From: Bacteriovoracaceae bacterium
GTDB taxonomy: Bacteria; Bdellovibrionota; Bacteriovoracia; Bacteriovoracales; Bacteriovoracaceae
Direction of reading: 5' to 3'
Length of the DNA: 8,605 nucleotides
Assembly (NCBI GenBank): GCA_023151145.1
Contig: JAKLJM010000078.1
Location: forward strand, 1-8,605
The translations under genes and the position numbers were made by a program. Shown here piece after piece: positions 1 through 6,195 of the stretch (the stretch's first letter is position 1; each line of letters begins with the position of its first letter). The notes beneath the pieces are model-generated. The model was not told where the DNA came from, searched no databases, and saw only the letters and a program-made list of their open reading frames with translations.

Positions 1-1155
1 GGGACCATTCGTAAAAAAGATAAGGTATTTTTAAAGCACTCTGAGCAAGAATATGAAGTGTTAAAACTTGCTGTAAACTCGCCCTTTTTCACTGAAGTGT
101 CTGAGCTTACGTCCGGTGAAGTAGGGATGGTGATCTGTGGTATTAAAACTATTCGTGACGTTCACATTGGCGATACTGTTGTTAATGCCAACCAAAAAGA
201 GACTCCAAACCTCCCTGGATATACTGAAATCAAACCGATGGTTTTTTGTGGGATTTTCCCTGTCGATTCTCCTGATTATGAAAATCTTAAGGAGTCGTTA
301 GGAAAATTAGCATTGAATGATGCGTCTTTTACTTATGAGCCTGAGTCTTCAGCAGCATTAGGATTTGGATTTCGTTGCGGATTCTTAGGTCTTTTGCACA
401 TGAATATTATTCAAGAAAGATTGGAGCGTGAGTTTCAATTAAATTTAATTTCCTCTGCACCATCAGTGTCTTATCACGTTACCAAAACAGATGGAGCACA
501 AATTTATGTTTCAAACCCTTCGGAGTTACCAGAAGTAGGTGAGATTCAAGATGTTCAAGAACCAATGGTTCAATTATCAATCCACGTTCCAAATGAGTAT
601 GTAGGAAGAATCATCACTCTATGTGAAGAAAAACGTGGAAAACAAAATCAAATTAAATACATTACAGAAGATCGCGTACAAGTCATGTATGATTTGCCGT
701 TAGCGGAAATGGTTTTTGATTTTTACGATAAATTAAAAGGGATGACCAAAGGTTATGCCTCTATGGATTACGAATTTAAAGATTATATGTCCGCAGATCT
801 TGTAAAAGTCGACATTCTTTTAAATGGTGATAAGGTTGATGCGCTCTCAATTATTTGTCATCGTGATAATGCGTACTACAAAGGTCGGGAATTGGTCTCT
901 AAATTGCAAAAATTAATTGATCGACAGCAATTTGATATTGCCGTTCAAGCTGCAATTGGTGCTAAAATTATTGCCCGAGAGACAGTGAAAGCGCTTCGTA
1001 AAAACGTACTCGCAAAATGTTACGGTGGAGATATTTCTCGTAAGAGAAAACTACTAGAGAAACAGAAAGAAGGTAAGAAGCGCATGAAGATGGTTGGATC
1101 AGTAGAGGTTCCACAAGAAGCGTTCTTAGCAGTATTGAAAGTTGGTGAAGATTAA
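1..1155 (+). CDS. lepA: Elongation factor 4 (LepA), C-terminal part, 5' end outside window
   Basis: LepA is a ribosome-bound translational GTPase that acts on stalled or mistranslocated ribosomes and influences initiation and ribosome biogenesis. The reading frame is open from base 1 and gives 384 residues. Full-length LepA is about 600, so roughly 215 N-terminal residues, mainly the G domain, are missing. What remains is the end of the beta-barrel domain II (GEVGMVICGIK), domain III with the hallmark ALGFGFRCGFLGLLHM (bases about 352-402), the EF-G-V-like domain (from about base 560) and the LepA-specific C-terminal domain. That last domain ends in the typical AKCYGGDISRKRKLLEKQK stretch and a conserved basic tail (GKKRMKMVG, VPQEAFLAVL). 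The gene looks intact over this span. The TAA is followed by a 37-nt gap with no hairpin, so read-through into the next gene is possible. Identification is firm. Confidence 0.97.
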   Translation, partial: GTIRKKDKVFLKHSEQEYEVLKLAVNSPFFTEVSELTSGEVGMVICGIKTIRDVHIGDTVVNANQKETPNLPGYTEIKPMVFCGIFPVDSPDYENLKESLGKLALNDASFTYEPESSAALGFGFRCGFLGLLHMNIIQERLEREFQLNLISSAPSVSYHVTKTDGAQIYVSNPSELPEVGEIQDVQEPMVQLSIHVPNEYVGRIITLCEEKRGKQNQIKYITEDRVQVMYDLPLAEMVFDFYDKLKGMTKGYASMDYEFKDYMSADLVKVDILLNGDKVDALSIICHRDNAYYKGRELVSKLQKLIDRQQFDIAVQAAIGAKIIARETVKALRKNVLAKCYGGDISRKRKLLEKQKEGKKRMKMVGSVEVPQEAFLAVLKVGED

Positions 1156-1192
1156 TAAAATGTTTTAGGGAAGAAAACAGATAAAGGGAATT

Positions 1193-1819
1193 ATGGATCA
1201 GACGATTAAAGAACATTTTAATAAAGCGTTAGGAATCTATACGCAAGGTAATCATTACGACACATTATTAGAAGCGAAGAAAGAGTATTTTGAAATTACC
1301 GGCCAAGCTAATGATGATGATGACGATTTTGAATCGCGTATGAATTCTTTTAATGAATGGTATGTTTTACAGTTTATTTCAAAACGTGGAACGAGAACGG
1401 TTATTTCAGACTATCTCATGAATAATCCGGTAGATGATTTAACTGCCAAATGCCTAACAGGTGTGAACTATTCGCTGTTTGAATACACTGGAAAAAATTG
1501 GAGAGGATTAGACTCTCTACTTGATATGCTTCACGATAAGAAAATTCTTTTACCTAAGGGATATGTTCTTCCTTCTATTATTGAAGGGGATTTGTTTGTA
1601 GGGAGAGTTTTAAGCCTTAATGGTGATACTTATTTGATGAGTGGTTTATGTGTAATTCCAAAAGATGTGAGAAGCATTTTAAAGAAAGAATGTAAGCGTG
1701 TCAGAAAATTAAAAAATCCCAATGAAGAATTAAAGTTTTTATTAAAAACCGAATCATTTAAAACGAAGTGGATTCGTTACGGGCATGTTGATGCCACTAA
1801 AATCTTTAAGTACGAATAA
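1193..1819 (+). CDS. Hypothetical protein, 208 aa, soluble
   Basis: I cannot name this gene. The ATG is preceded by AAAGGGA (1183-1189), a modest ribosome-binding site, and no other start fits better. The product has no signal peptide or membrane segment, so it is probably cytoplasmic. Visible features are a helical N-terminus (residues 1-35), an acidic run DDDDDF at 41-46, an aromatic block FNEWYVLQF at 53-61 and IEGDLFVGRVLSLNGDTYLMSG (around 130-151), which looks like beta strands. A very basic segment, KKECKRVRKLK (164-174), precedes the C-terminus. The order acidic patch, F-x-x-W-[YF], G-T, S-x-F, G-D-x-x-x-G-R resembles proteins that carry SEC-C-type motifs elsewhere, but no Cys/His zinc motif is present here. 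It stops 9 nt before the glycosyltransferase gene and in the same frame, so the two are probably co-transcribed and perhaps translationally coupled. I recall similar proteins in Bdellovibrio relatives; that is memory, not a search. Confidence 0.8.
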   Translation: MDQTIKEHFNKALGIYTQGNHYDTLLEAKKEYFEITGQANDDDDDFESRMNSFNEWYVLQFISKRGTRTVISDYLMNNPVDDLTAKCLTGVNYSLFEYTGKNWRGLDSLLDMLHDKKILLPKGYVLPSIIEGDLFVGRVLSLNGDTYLMSGLCVIPKDVRSILKKECKRVRKLKNPNEELKFLLKTESFKTKWIRYGHVDATKIFKYE

Positions 1820-1828
1820 GCAGTCTCT

Positions 1829-2872
1829 GTGATTAAACTCTACGGTTTTTCACTTATTCGCAATGCCATTAAATATGATTATTCATTTAAAGAGGCGCTA
1901 TTATCCATGGCGCCTCTGGTTCAATACTCTGTCGTTGCCGTTGGAAAGAGTGAAGACGAAACCCTTAAAGTCGCTGGTGAAATCCCTAATATAAAAATCA
2001 TTGAGACAGTTTGGAATCAAGATCTTAAGCAAGGTTTGGTTTTATCAGATGAAACGAATAAAGCCCTAACGTCTTTAAGGAGCTCTCTTTCTGGCGATGA
2101 ACTAAAATCAGCTTGGGGCATCTATCTTCAAGCAGATGAATGTTTACACGAAGACGACTTTGAAATTTTACGCCATGATATCGAAGAAGCCGAGCGTGGT
2201 GGATATGATGCTATTATGTTTTCTTATCTCCATTTTTGGCAAACTCATCACTTCATTGCTACAGCAAAAAGATGGTATCCACACGAAGTGCGCGCGATTA
2301 AGCTAGATTCATCCATTGAATCTTGGGGAGATGCCCAGGGCTTTAGACATTATCAAAAACCTTTTTATTCTAAGGCGAGAATCTATCATTATGGCCATGT
2401 TCGCGACCCGAAAGTGTATTTAAAAAAAATGGAAGATATGAGTGCGCTTTATAGTAAAAATGCCACAGAATCCAAGTATTATAATGCCAAGGATCGCGAT
2501 AAAAAAGATGATCACCAATGTATCTTTTATTGGGGAACACATCCACAAGTGATGCACGAAAGAATTTTAAGACTAGGTGACGTCTTAGAATTGCCGCCAA
2601 GAGAAGAAGTCTATATTGTGGGCAACCCAAAAGAAATTACCCCACACTTTCTCTCAAGATTAAACGTCGCTCAAATTCACTGGGTGGATTCCATGGGAAA
2701 AGTTCCCAGTGATAAAAAGAAGTTAGCAGTGAAGCTTCATGCAAGTTTAATGGATAAATTACTGGGGAAAACCCATGTACCAGAAAAAATGCGTTCTAAA
2801 CACGCTAAGCCTTGGCCACTTGAATTTCTTCTGTTGTTAAAACTTTCCGAAAAGGGATTTGGCTTTAAATAA
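1829..2872 (+). CDS. GT2-like glycosyltransferase family protein
   Basis: Probably a GT-A-fold glycosyltransferase for surface glycan or LPS. Donor and acceptor cannot be read from the sequence. The N-terminus, GFSLIRNAIKYDYSFKEAL (residues 6-24), is the family opening, followed by VVAVGKSEDET (35-45). The putative metal/nucleotide-sugar motif is YLQADECLHEDD (99-110), in place of a classic DxD. Further family-like blocks are FSYLHFWQTHHF (131-142), RWYPHEVRAIK (148-158), GDAQGFRH (167-174) and IYHYGHVRDP (185-194). A later block has WGTHPQVMHERI (235-246). The last 90 or so residues are less familiar. The GTG start is the only start after the upstream in-frame TAA that keeps the conserved N-terminus: the next ATG is at codon 27. 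There is no clear Shine-Dalgarno, so reinitiation after the preceding gene is likely. The superfamily is fairly sure, the substrate unknown. Confidence 0.8.
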   Translation: MIKLYGFSLIRNAIKYDYSFKEALLSMAPLVQYSVVAVGKSEDETLKVAGEIPNIKIIETVWNQDLKQGLVLSDETNKALTSLRSSLSGDELKSAWGIYLQADECLHEDDFEILRHDIEEAERGGYDAIMFSYLHFWQTHHFIATAKRWYPHEVRAIKLDSSIESWGDAQGFRHYQKPFYSKARIYHYGHVRDPKVYLKKMEDMSALYSKNATESKYYNAKDRDKKDDHQCIFYWGTHPQVMHERILRLGDVLELPPREEVYIVGNPKEITPHFLSRLNVAQIHWVDSMGKVPSDKKKLAVKLHASLMDKLLGKTHVPEKMRSKHAKPWPLEFLLLLKLSEKGFGFK

Positions 2873-2882
2873 AAGCTATAAT

Positions 2883-2910
2883 TTGATAAACTTAACACCG
2901 AATTTATATT
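2883..2910 (+). promoter_or_regulatory. Candidate sigma70-type promoter for ugd-nit1
   Basis: TTGATA (2883-2888, 5/6 to the -35 consensus), a 16-nt spacer and TATATT (2905-2910, 5/6 to the -10 consensus) lie in the 60-nt gap between the glycosyltransferase stop and ugd. A start near 2917 would leave a leader of about 16 nt containing the AAGGA ribosome-binding site at 2921-2925. The surroundings are AT-rich, so chance matches are common. The position in the only gap in this stretch supports it. Confidence 0.4.
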
Positions 2911-2932
2911 TTATTTTTTTAAGGAAATACCT

Positions 2933-4264
2933 ATGAAAGTATCTATGATTGGCACGGGCTACGTGGGATTAGTAAGCGGAACATGTTTTGCAGAAATTGG
3001 TCACGATGTGACTTGTATTGATATTGATCCAAAAAAGATCGAAATGCTTAAAGCGGGAAAGTCGCCAATTTATGAACCAGGATTAAATGAACTTCTTGAA
3101 AGAAATATCAAAGCAAAACGTTTGAATTTTTCAACCGGATACGAATCTGTAGCTTCAGCGAAAGCTATTTTTTTAGGCGTAGGTACACCTTCTGCAGATG
3201 ATGGACGTGCGGATTTAAAATACTTAAGAGCTGCTGCGATTGAAGTCGCAAAAAATTTAAGTGAAGGCGCCATCGTTGTTATTAAATCAACTGTTCCTGT
3301 TGGCACAAATAATGAAATACGAAATCTAATGCACGAGCATACTAAAAAACAATTTCATTTAGTAAATAATCCTGAATTTTTAAAAGAAGGATCAGCCGTT
3401 GAAGATTTCATGCGCCCTGATCGCGTTATCATTGGTCACAACTCAGCTGAAGCCTACGCGGCAATGGAAGAATTGTATGCACCGTTGGTTCGTCAAGGAA
3501 ATCCCATTTACGGCATGAGTAATTTATCAGCAGAGATGAGTAAGTATGCAGCTAACTGCTTTTTGGCGACAAAAATTTCTTTCATTAACGAGATCGCTCG
3601 TCTGTGTGATAAGACTGGAGCTGATATTGAAGAAGTGAGAAAAGGAATTTCTTCAGATAAAAGAATTGGTGGGCACTTTCTTTATCCAGGCCCAGGTTAC
3701 GGTGGTTCATGTTTTCCAAAAGATGTTAAAGCATTGGTTTATACCGCTAAAGAACATGGGATGAATTTAAAAATCGTTGATGCTACAGAAGTAGTTAACG
3801 AAGAACAAAAAGCTTATGTCTTTGAGAAAGTACAATCTTATTACGGCAGTAATTTAACTGGTAAAATCTTCACTTTTTGGGGAGTTGCCTTTAAAGCAAA
3901 TACTGATGACGTGAGAGAAACCGCGGCGATTGCATTGGCCCGAAAACTCATCGGTGCTGGTGCTAAAATTCAAATTTTTGATCCGGTAGCTACCGAAAAT
4001 TATCTTCACGTAATGAAAGAATTTAAAGAATGTGAAGGTAAAATTACACATTTTGATAGCAAGTATGATGCCCTTAATAATTCAGATGCGCTAATTACGG
4101 TAACTGAATGGCGAGAATTTAATACGCCTGATTTTGCTGAAATCAAAAAGCGCCTTAAAAAATCAGTGATTTTTGATGGAAGAAATTTGTATGATACTCA
4201 CAAAGTATTAGCAGAAGGTTTTGATTACTTTGCCATTGGTAAATTTATTCCTAAAAAAGGATAA
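2933..4264 (+). CDS. ugd: UDP-glucose 6-dehydrogenase
   Basis: Oxidises UDP-glucose to UDP-glucuronate with two NAD+ (EC 1.1.1.22) in the cytoplasm, supplying an acidic sugar donor for capsule, exopolysaccharide or LPS. The length, 443 aa, is normal for the family. The N-terminal Rossmann motif is GTGYVG (residues 7-12), with an Asp-containing strand end CIDID (28-32). Substrate and catalytic blocks are KSTVPVGT (118-125), NNPEFLKEGSAVEDF (145-159), the central helix with SKYAANCFLATKISFINE (203-220), and GPGYGGSCFPKD (253-264) with catalytic nucleophile Cys260. The C-terminal UDP-binding Rossmann domain carries FWGVAFKANTDDVRET (315-330) and FDGRNLYD. The start has AAGGA 7 nt upstream. All key residues are present, so it should be active. 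It probably shares a transcript with the amidase gene 2 nt downstream. The upstream glycosyltransferase suggests a surface-glycan role, but no dedicated partner can be proven. Confidence 0.97.
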   Translation: MKVSMIGTGYVGLVSGTCFAEIGHDVTCIDIDPKKIEMLKAGKSPIYEPGLNELLERNIKAKRLNFSTGYESVASAKAIFLGVGTPSADDGRADLKYLRAAAIEVAKNLSEGAIVVIKSTVPVGTNNEIRNLMHEHTKKQFHLVNNPEFLKEGSAVEDFMRPDRVIIGHNSAEAYAAMEELYAPLVRQGNPIYGMSNLSAEMSKYAANCFLATKISFINEIARLCDKTGADIEEVRKGISSDKRIGGHFLYPGPGYGGSCFPKDVKALVYTAKEHGMNLKIVDATEVVNEEQKAYVFEKVQSYYGSNLTGKIFTFWGVAFKANTDDVRETAAIALARKLIGAGAKIQIFDPVATENYLHVMKEFKECEGKITHFDSKYDALNNSDALITVTEWREFNTPDFAEIKKRLKKSVIFDGRNLYDTHKVLAEGFDYFAIGKFIPKKG

Positions 4265-4266
4265 TT

Positions 4267-5055
4267 ATGAAAATTGGTGTTATTCAACTTACGTCACTTT
4301 TAGATGCTCAACATAATTTAAATGTGATTGAGAATTTAATTTTAGAGGGGAAAAAATCAGGAGCAGAGGCATTCTTTCTGCCAGAGTGTTTTCTCTCGAT
4401 GTCTGATGGCTCAGCACCAACACCTTTTCTAGTAGAAAAAAATAATGAGTGGTATCTTAAAATTAAAGATCTCGCCTCTAAACACCAAGTCGCTCTGCTT
4501 GGCGGTTCTGCTGCCACGGTAAATCCCACGAATCCAGAAAAAGTGATCAATCGTGCCTATAATTTCGATCAAGCAGGAAATGATTTAGGGACTTACGATA
4601 AAATTCATCTCTTCGCCTGTGATTTACCCAATAAAAAAATTTCTGAAGGTAGAATCTATGCTGAAGGAAATGAATCTAAAACAATTGAGTATAAGAACGT
4701 TAAAATTGGAATCAATATTTGTTTTGATCTACGGTTTTCTGAAATGGCCTTAGAGTATAGAAAACTTGGTTGTCAGATTTTAACTTATGCTTCAGCTTTC
4801 ACTGTACCAACCGGAAGGGCCCATTGGCATACACTTCTTCGCGCTCGCGCCATTGAATCACAGTGCTTTGTTGTAGCTTCCGCCCAATGGGGACACCATA
4901 ACGATAAAATTCAAACATTCGGCCACTCATTAGTTATTGATCCTTGGGGAGATATTTTATTAGATCTTCAGGACGGTGAAAAAGTAGGTGTGGTAGACCT
5001 CAATTTTGAGCGTATTACTGAAGTAAGACAATCGGTTTTAATGCGCCGAGAATAA
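4267..5055 (+). CDS. Nitrilase-superfamily amidase, Nit1 type (deaminated glutathione amidase)
   Basis: A 262-aa single-domain carbon-nitrogen hydrolase. The triad is visible: Glu40 in FFLPECF, Lys112 in YDKIHLF and nucleophile Cys152 in INICFDLRF. The C-terminal half follows the Nit1 branch rather than omega-amidase (Nit2): SAFTVPTGRAHWHTLLRARA (176-195), QWGHHNDK (207-214) and GHSLVIDPWGD (219-229). Nit1 enzymes hydrolyse deaminated glutathione, a side product of transaminases (EC 3.5.1.128). Applying that activity here is inference from subfamily resemblance. The ATG lies 2 nt after the ugd stop, and the AAGGA at the very end of ugd serves as its ribosome-binding site, so the two are tightly coupled. 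The metabolic link to ugd is not obvious. No signal peptide is seen, so it is cytoplasmic. Family is certain, exact substrate moderately so. Confidence 0.92.
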   Translation: MKIGVIQLTSLLDAQHNLNVIENLILEGKKSGAEAFFLPECFLSMSDGSAPTPFLVEKNNEWYLKIKDLASKHQVALLGGSAATVNPTNPEKVINRAYNFDQAGNDLGTYDKIHLFACDLPNKKISEGRIYAEGNESKTIEYKNVKIGINICFDLRFSEMALEYRKLGCQILTYASAFTVPTGRAHWHTLLRARAIESQCFVVASAQWGHHNDKIQTFGHSLVIDPWGDILLDLQDGEKVGVVDLNFERITEVRQSVLMRRE

Positions 5056-5082
5056 AATCTCTCCATTTAAGAAGAAATTATT

Positions 5083-5111
5083 TTGTCCCCCAATAGCTTT
5101 ATCGTTAAGAT
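5083..5111 (+). promoter_or_regulatory. Weak candidate promoter before the lipoprotein cluster
   Basis: The 85-nt gap before the first lipoprotein gene holds TTGTCC (5083-5088), a 17-nt spacer and TAAGAT (5106-5111), which overlaps an alternative GATAAT at 5109-5114. Both hexamers match consensus only 4/6. The gap is the largest in the window and has no convincing terminator hairpin. A promoter here is expected from layout more than from the motif. Confidence 0.25.
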
Positions 5112-5140
5112 AATTAAGGATATTTTATTGGAGGTTATGA

Positions 5141-5434
5141 ATGAGAAAGCTCACATGGATGGTGCTTCTATTATCTTTAGCATCTTGTGGTTCAGGTCAG
5201 AAAATTAGCGACGAAGCAAGACTTGTTCGTTTATTAGAAAAGAAAGATCTAGAAAGATGTCAGCCAATTGATCAAGTGACAGGTGAAAACGATAAAGGTT
5301 CTGAAACTCTTGCAATTGAACAAGCGAAAGTTGCAGCAGTAGATCTCAATGCAGATTCACTTTATATTGAAGATTCAGTGGCCAATGGTGAAAATATTAT
5401 CATCAAGGCCATGGCCTATAAGTGTAGAAGATAA
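5141..5434 (+). CDS. Small outer-membrane lipoprotein, DUF4156/RcsF-like
   Basis: A 97-aa secreted lipoprotein. The signal peptide is MRK plus a hydrophobic core, ending in lipobox LASC with lipidated Cys16. The +2 residue is Gly, so the Lol rule predicts the outer membrane. The mature part has Cys40 in LERCQPIDQVTGEN (37-50), then an Ala-rich helix (IEQAKVAAVDLNADSLYI, 59-76) and a C-terminal AMAYKC with Cys95. The layout C-x-x-[IG]-x-V, A-x-x-LxAD, final A-Y-[RK]-C recalls DUF4156 and, more distantly, RcsF, the envelope-stress sensor lipoprotein. Cys40 and Cys95 could form a disulfide. The family call is pattern-based and moderate; stress sensing is not shown. The start has a strong GGAGG 6 nt upstream (5130-5134). 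It is the first gene of a five-lipoprotein run, with a 19-nt gap to the next. Confidence 0.85.
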   Translation: MRKLTWMVLLLSLASCGSGQKISDEARLVRLLEKKDLERCQPIDQVTGENDKGSETLAIEQAKVAAVDLNADSLYIEDSVANGENIIIKAMAYKCRR

Positions 5435-5438
5435 ACTC

Positions 5439-5448
5439 AAGGAAGAGG
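5439..5448 (+). promoter_or_regulatory. Ribosome-binding site that fixes the 5454 start
   Basis: AAGGAAGAGG ends 5 nt before the ATG at 5454. An in-frame ATG at 5349 also exists, but it lies inside the preceding gene, has no ribosome-binding site and would place 35 residues before the signal peptide. The purine-rich site and the lipoprotein signal both select 5454. Confidence 0.8.
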
Positions 5449-5453
5449 TAGAT

Positions 5454-6143
5454 ATGAAAAAATTAGTTCCCTTTGTTCTTTTAATTTCACTATTAGCAAC
5501 AGTCTCTTGTTCATCATCAAAAAAAGATGAAGAAGAAGATGAACCATCTGAGCCTCAAGAAGCTCGTACATTTAAGCTTGATTATGAAGTCGTCGATGCT
5601 TCTGATAAAGTTATACCTGATTGGATTAAATCTCCAGGCAAAGTAAACAAAATCGAAGAAAGAAAAGATTATCGTTACTTTGTAAATGAGTCTTCAAATG
5701 TAAATCAAAGACTTTGTGAAAAATCAGCAGAAGCAAGAGCAAGTGCGCAAGTGGCTTCTGAAATTACCCAATTCATTAAGAACTCATATGCTGAAGCTAC
5801 TCAAGGCGGAGAGAATGAAGAAGTAACGTCATACATGCAAGAACAATTGGCGCAAGAAACTCAAGCCTTTGTTGTTGGTGCCAGCGTGGTGAAAAAATAT
5901 TGGGAAAAAAGATCATATAAAGAAGCTCTCGGAGCTACTAAAAATGAAGTGAAATTTTATTGTTATGCTGTAGTTCGCATGGCAAAAAAAGATGTAGAGA
6001 AAGCCGTAGATATGGCCAGAGCAAAACTTCTACAGTCGATTAAAGCACCAGAAGTAAAAAAGAAAACAGAAGATGCTTTAAAAGAAACAGCAAAAAAGTT
6101 TTCAGAATTAGATGAAAAAGTTGAAGTAGAAAATAAACAATAA
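5454..6143 (+). CDS. LPP20-family outer-membrane lipoprotein (first copy)
   Basis: A 229-aa lipoprotein. The signal peptide MKKLVPFVLL... ends at Cys19. Its lipobox, TVSC, is slightly atypical because -3 is Thr. Ser at +2 predicts the outer membrane. A charged, disordered linker (KKDEEEDEPSEPQE, 23-36) follows. The LPP20-like domain runs from IPDWIKSP (54-61) through YFVNES (75-80), an Ala-rich helix with EARASAQVASEI (93-104), and a strand with VVGASVVKKYWEK (140-152) to KFYCYAVVRMAKK (167-179), which is the usual family order. Cys88 and Cys170 could pair. A Lys/Glu-rich helix or coiled coil closes the protein (180-229). LPP20 proteins include Helicobacter Lpp20 and Vibrio FlgP; most have no known biochemical activity. 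It lies 19 nt after the small lipoprotein gene, and its stop overlaps the foot of a terminator stem. The domain call is by pattern and fairly confident. Confidence 0.85.
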   Translation: MKKLVPFVLLISLLATVSCSSSKKDEEEDEPSEPQEARTFKLDYEVVDASDKVIPDWIKSPGKVNKIEERKDYRYFVNESSNVNQRLCEKSAEARASAQVASEITQFIKNSYAEATQGGENEEVTSYMQEQLAQETQAFVVGASVVKKYWEKRSYKEALGATKNEVKFYCYAVVRMAKKDVEKAVDMARAKLLQSIKAPEVKKKTEDALKETAKKFSELDEKVEVENKQ

Positions 6144-6176
6144 AAAGTGGGGCATCTTGCCCCACTTTTTTATTTT
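6142..6176 (+). terminator. Intrinsic terminator between the two LPP20 genes
   Basis: A perfect 12-bp stem: A5GTGGGGC (6142-6153) pairs with GCCCCACT5 (6159-6170) around the 5-nt loop ATCTT, with the T tract continuing through TATTTT. It begins on the second base of the preceding TAA stop. The A tract on the left arm also makes a T tract on the opposite strand, so it could work both ways, but no gene converges on it. Only 25 nt separate the stem from the next ATG. Confidence 0.92.
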
Positions 6177-6195
6177 AGTGAAGAAAGAATAAATC

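Noticed and set aside
968..1216. Open frame on the - strand across the lepA 3' end (also similar - strand frames at 2370-2630, 3070-3306, 3854-4051, 4308-4550, 6108-6374 and 6540-6887).
   Set aside because: Each lies wholly or mostly opposite a firmly identified + strand gene, lacks a ribosome-binding site and has no recognisable protein features.
1313..1327. GAT/GAC repeat encoding the five-Asp run, considered as a microsatellite.
   Set aside because: Too short and interrupted by GAC; more simply an acidic protein patch.
1781..1816. A shared YGHV-x-x-x-K string in the 208-aa protein (near its end) and in the glycosyltransferase (residues 188-196), considered as evidence of common origin.
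   Set aside because: The surrounding sequences do not align, and in the transferase the string belongs to a family motif. Likely coincidence.
1891..1917. 8-bp inverted repeat AGAGGCGC/GCGCCTCT with an 11-nt loop near the start of the glycosyltransferase gene.
   Set aside because: It lies in conserved coding sequence and about one or two such repeats are expected by chance in a window this size. No T tract or operator-like context.
2677..2712. 8-bp inverted repeat TCACTGGG/CCCAGTGA with a 20-nt loop inside the glycosyltransferase gene.
   Set aside because: Coding, long loop, and within chance expectation.
3984..3995. 12-bp perfect palindrome CGGTAGCTACCG inside ugd.
   Set aside because: About two 12-bp palindromes are expected by chance in 8.6 kb, and it sits in the C-terminal domain coding sequence without any regulatory context.
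5048..5061. GAGA...TCTC pairing at the end of the amidase gene as a terminator.
   Set aside because: Only four base pairs and no following T tract, so it does not qualify.
5349..5453. Possible 35-residue N-terminal extension of the first LPP20 lipoprotein from an upstream in-frame ATG.
   Set aside because: It overlaps the end of the small lipoprotein gene, has no ribosome-binding site and would bury the signal peptide. The ATG at 5454 has both a good site and a proper signal.
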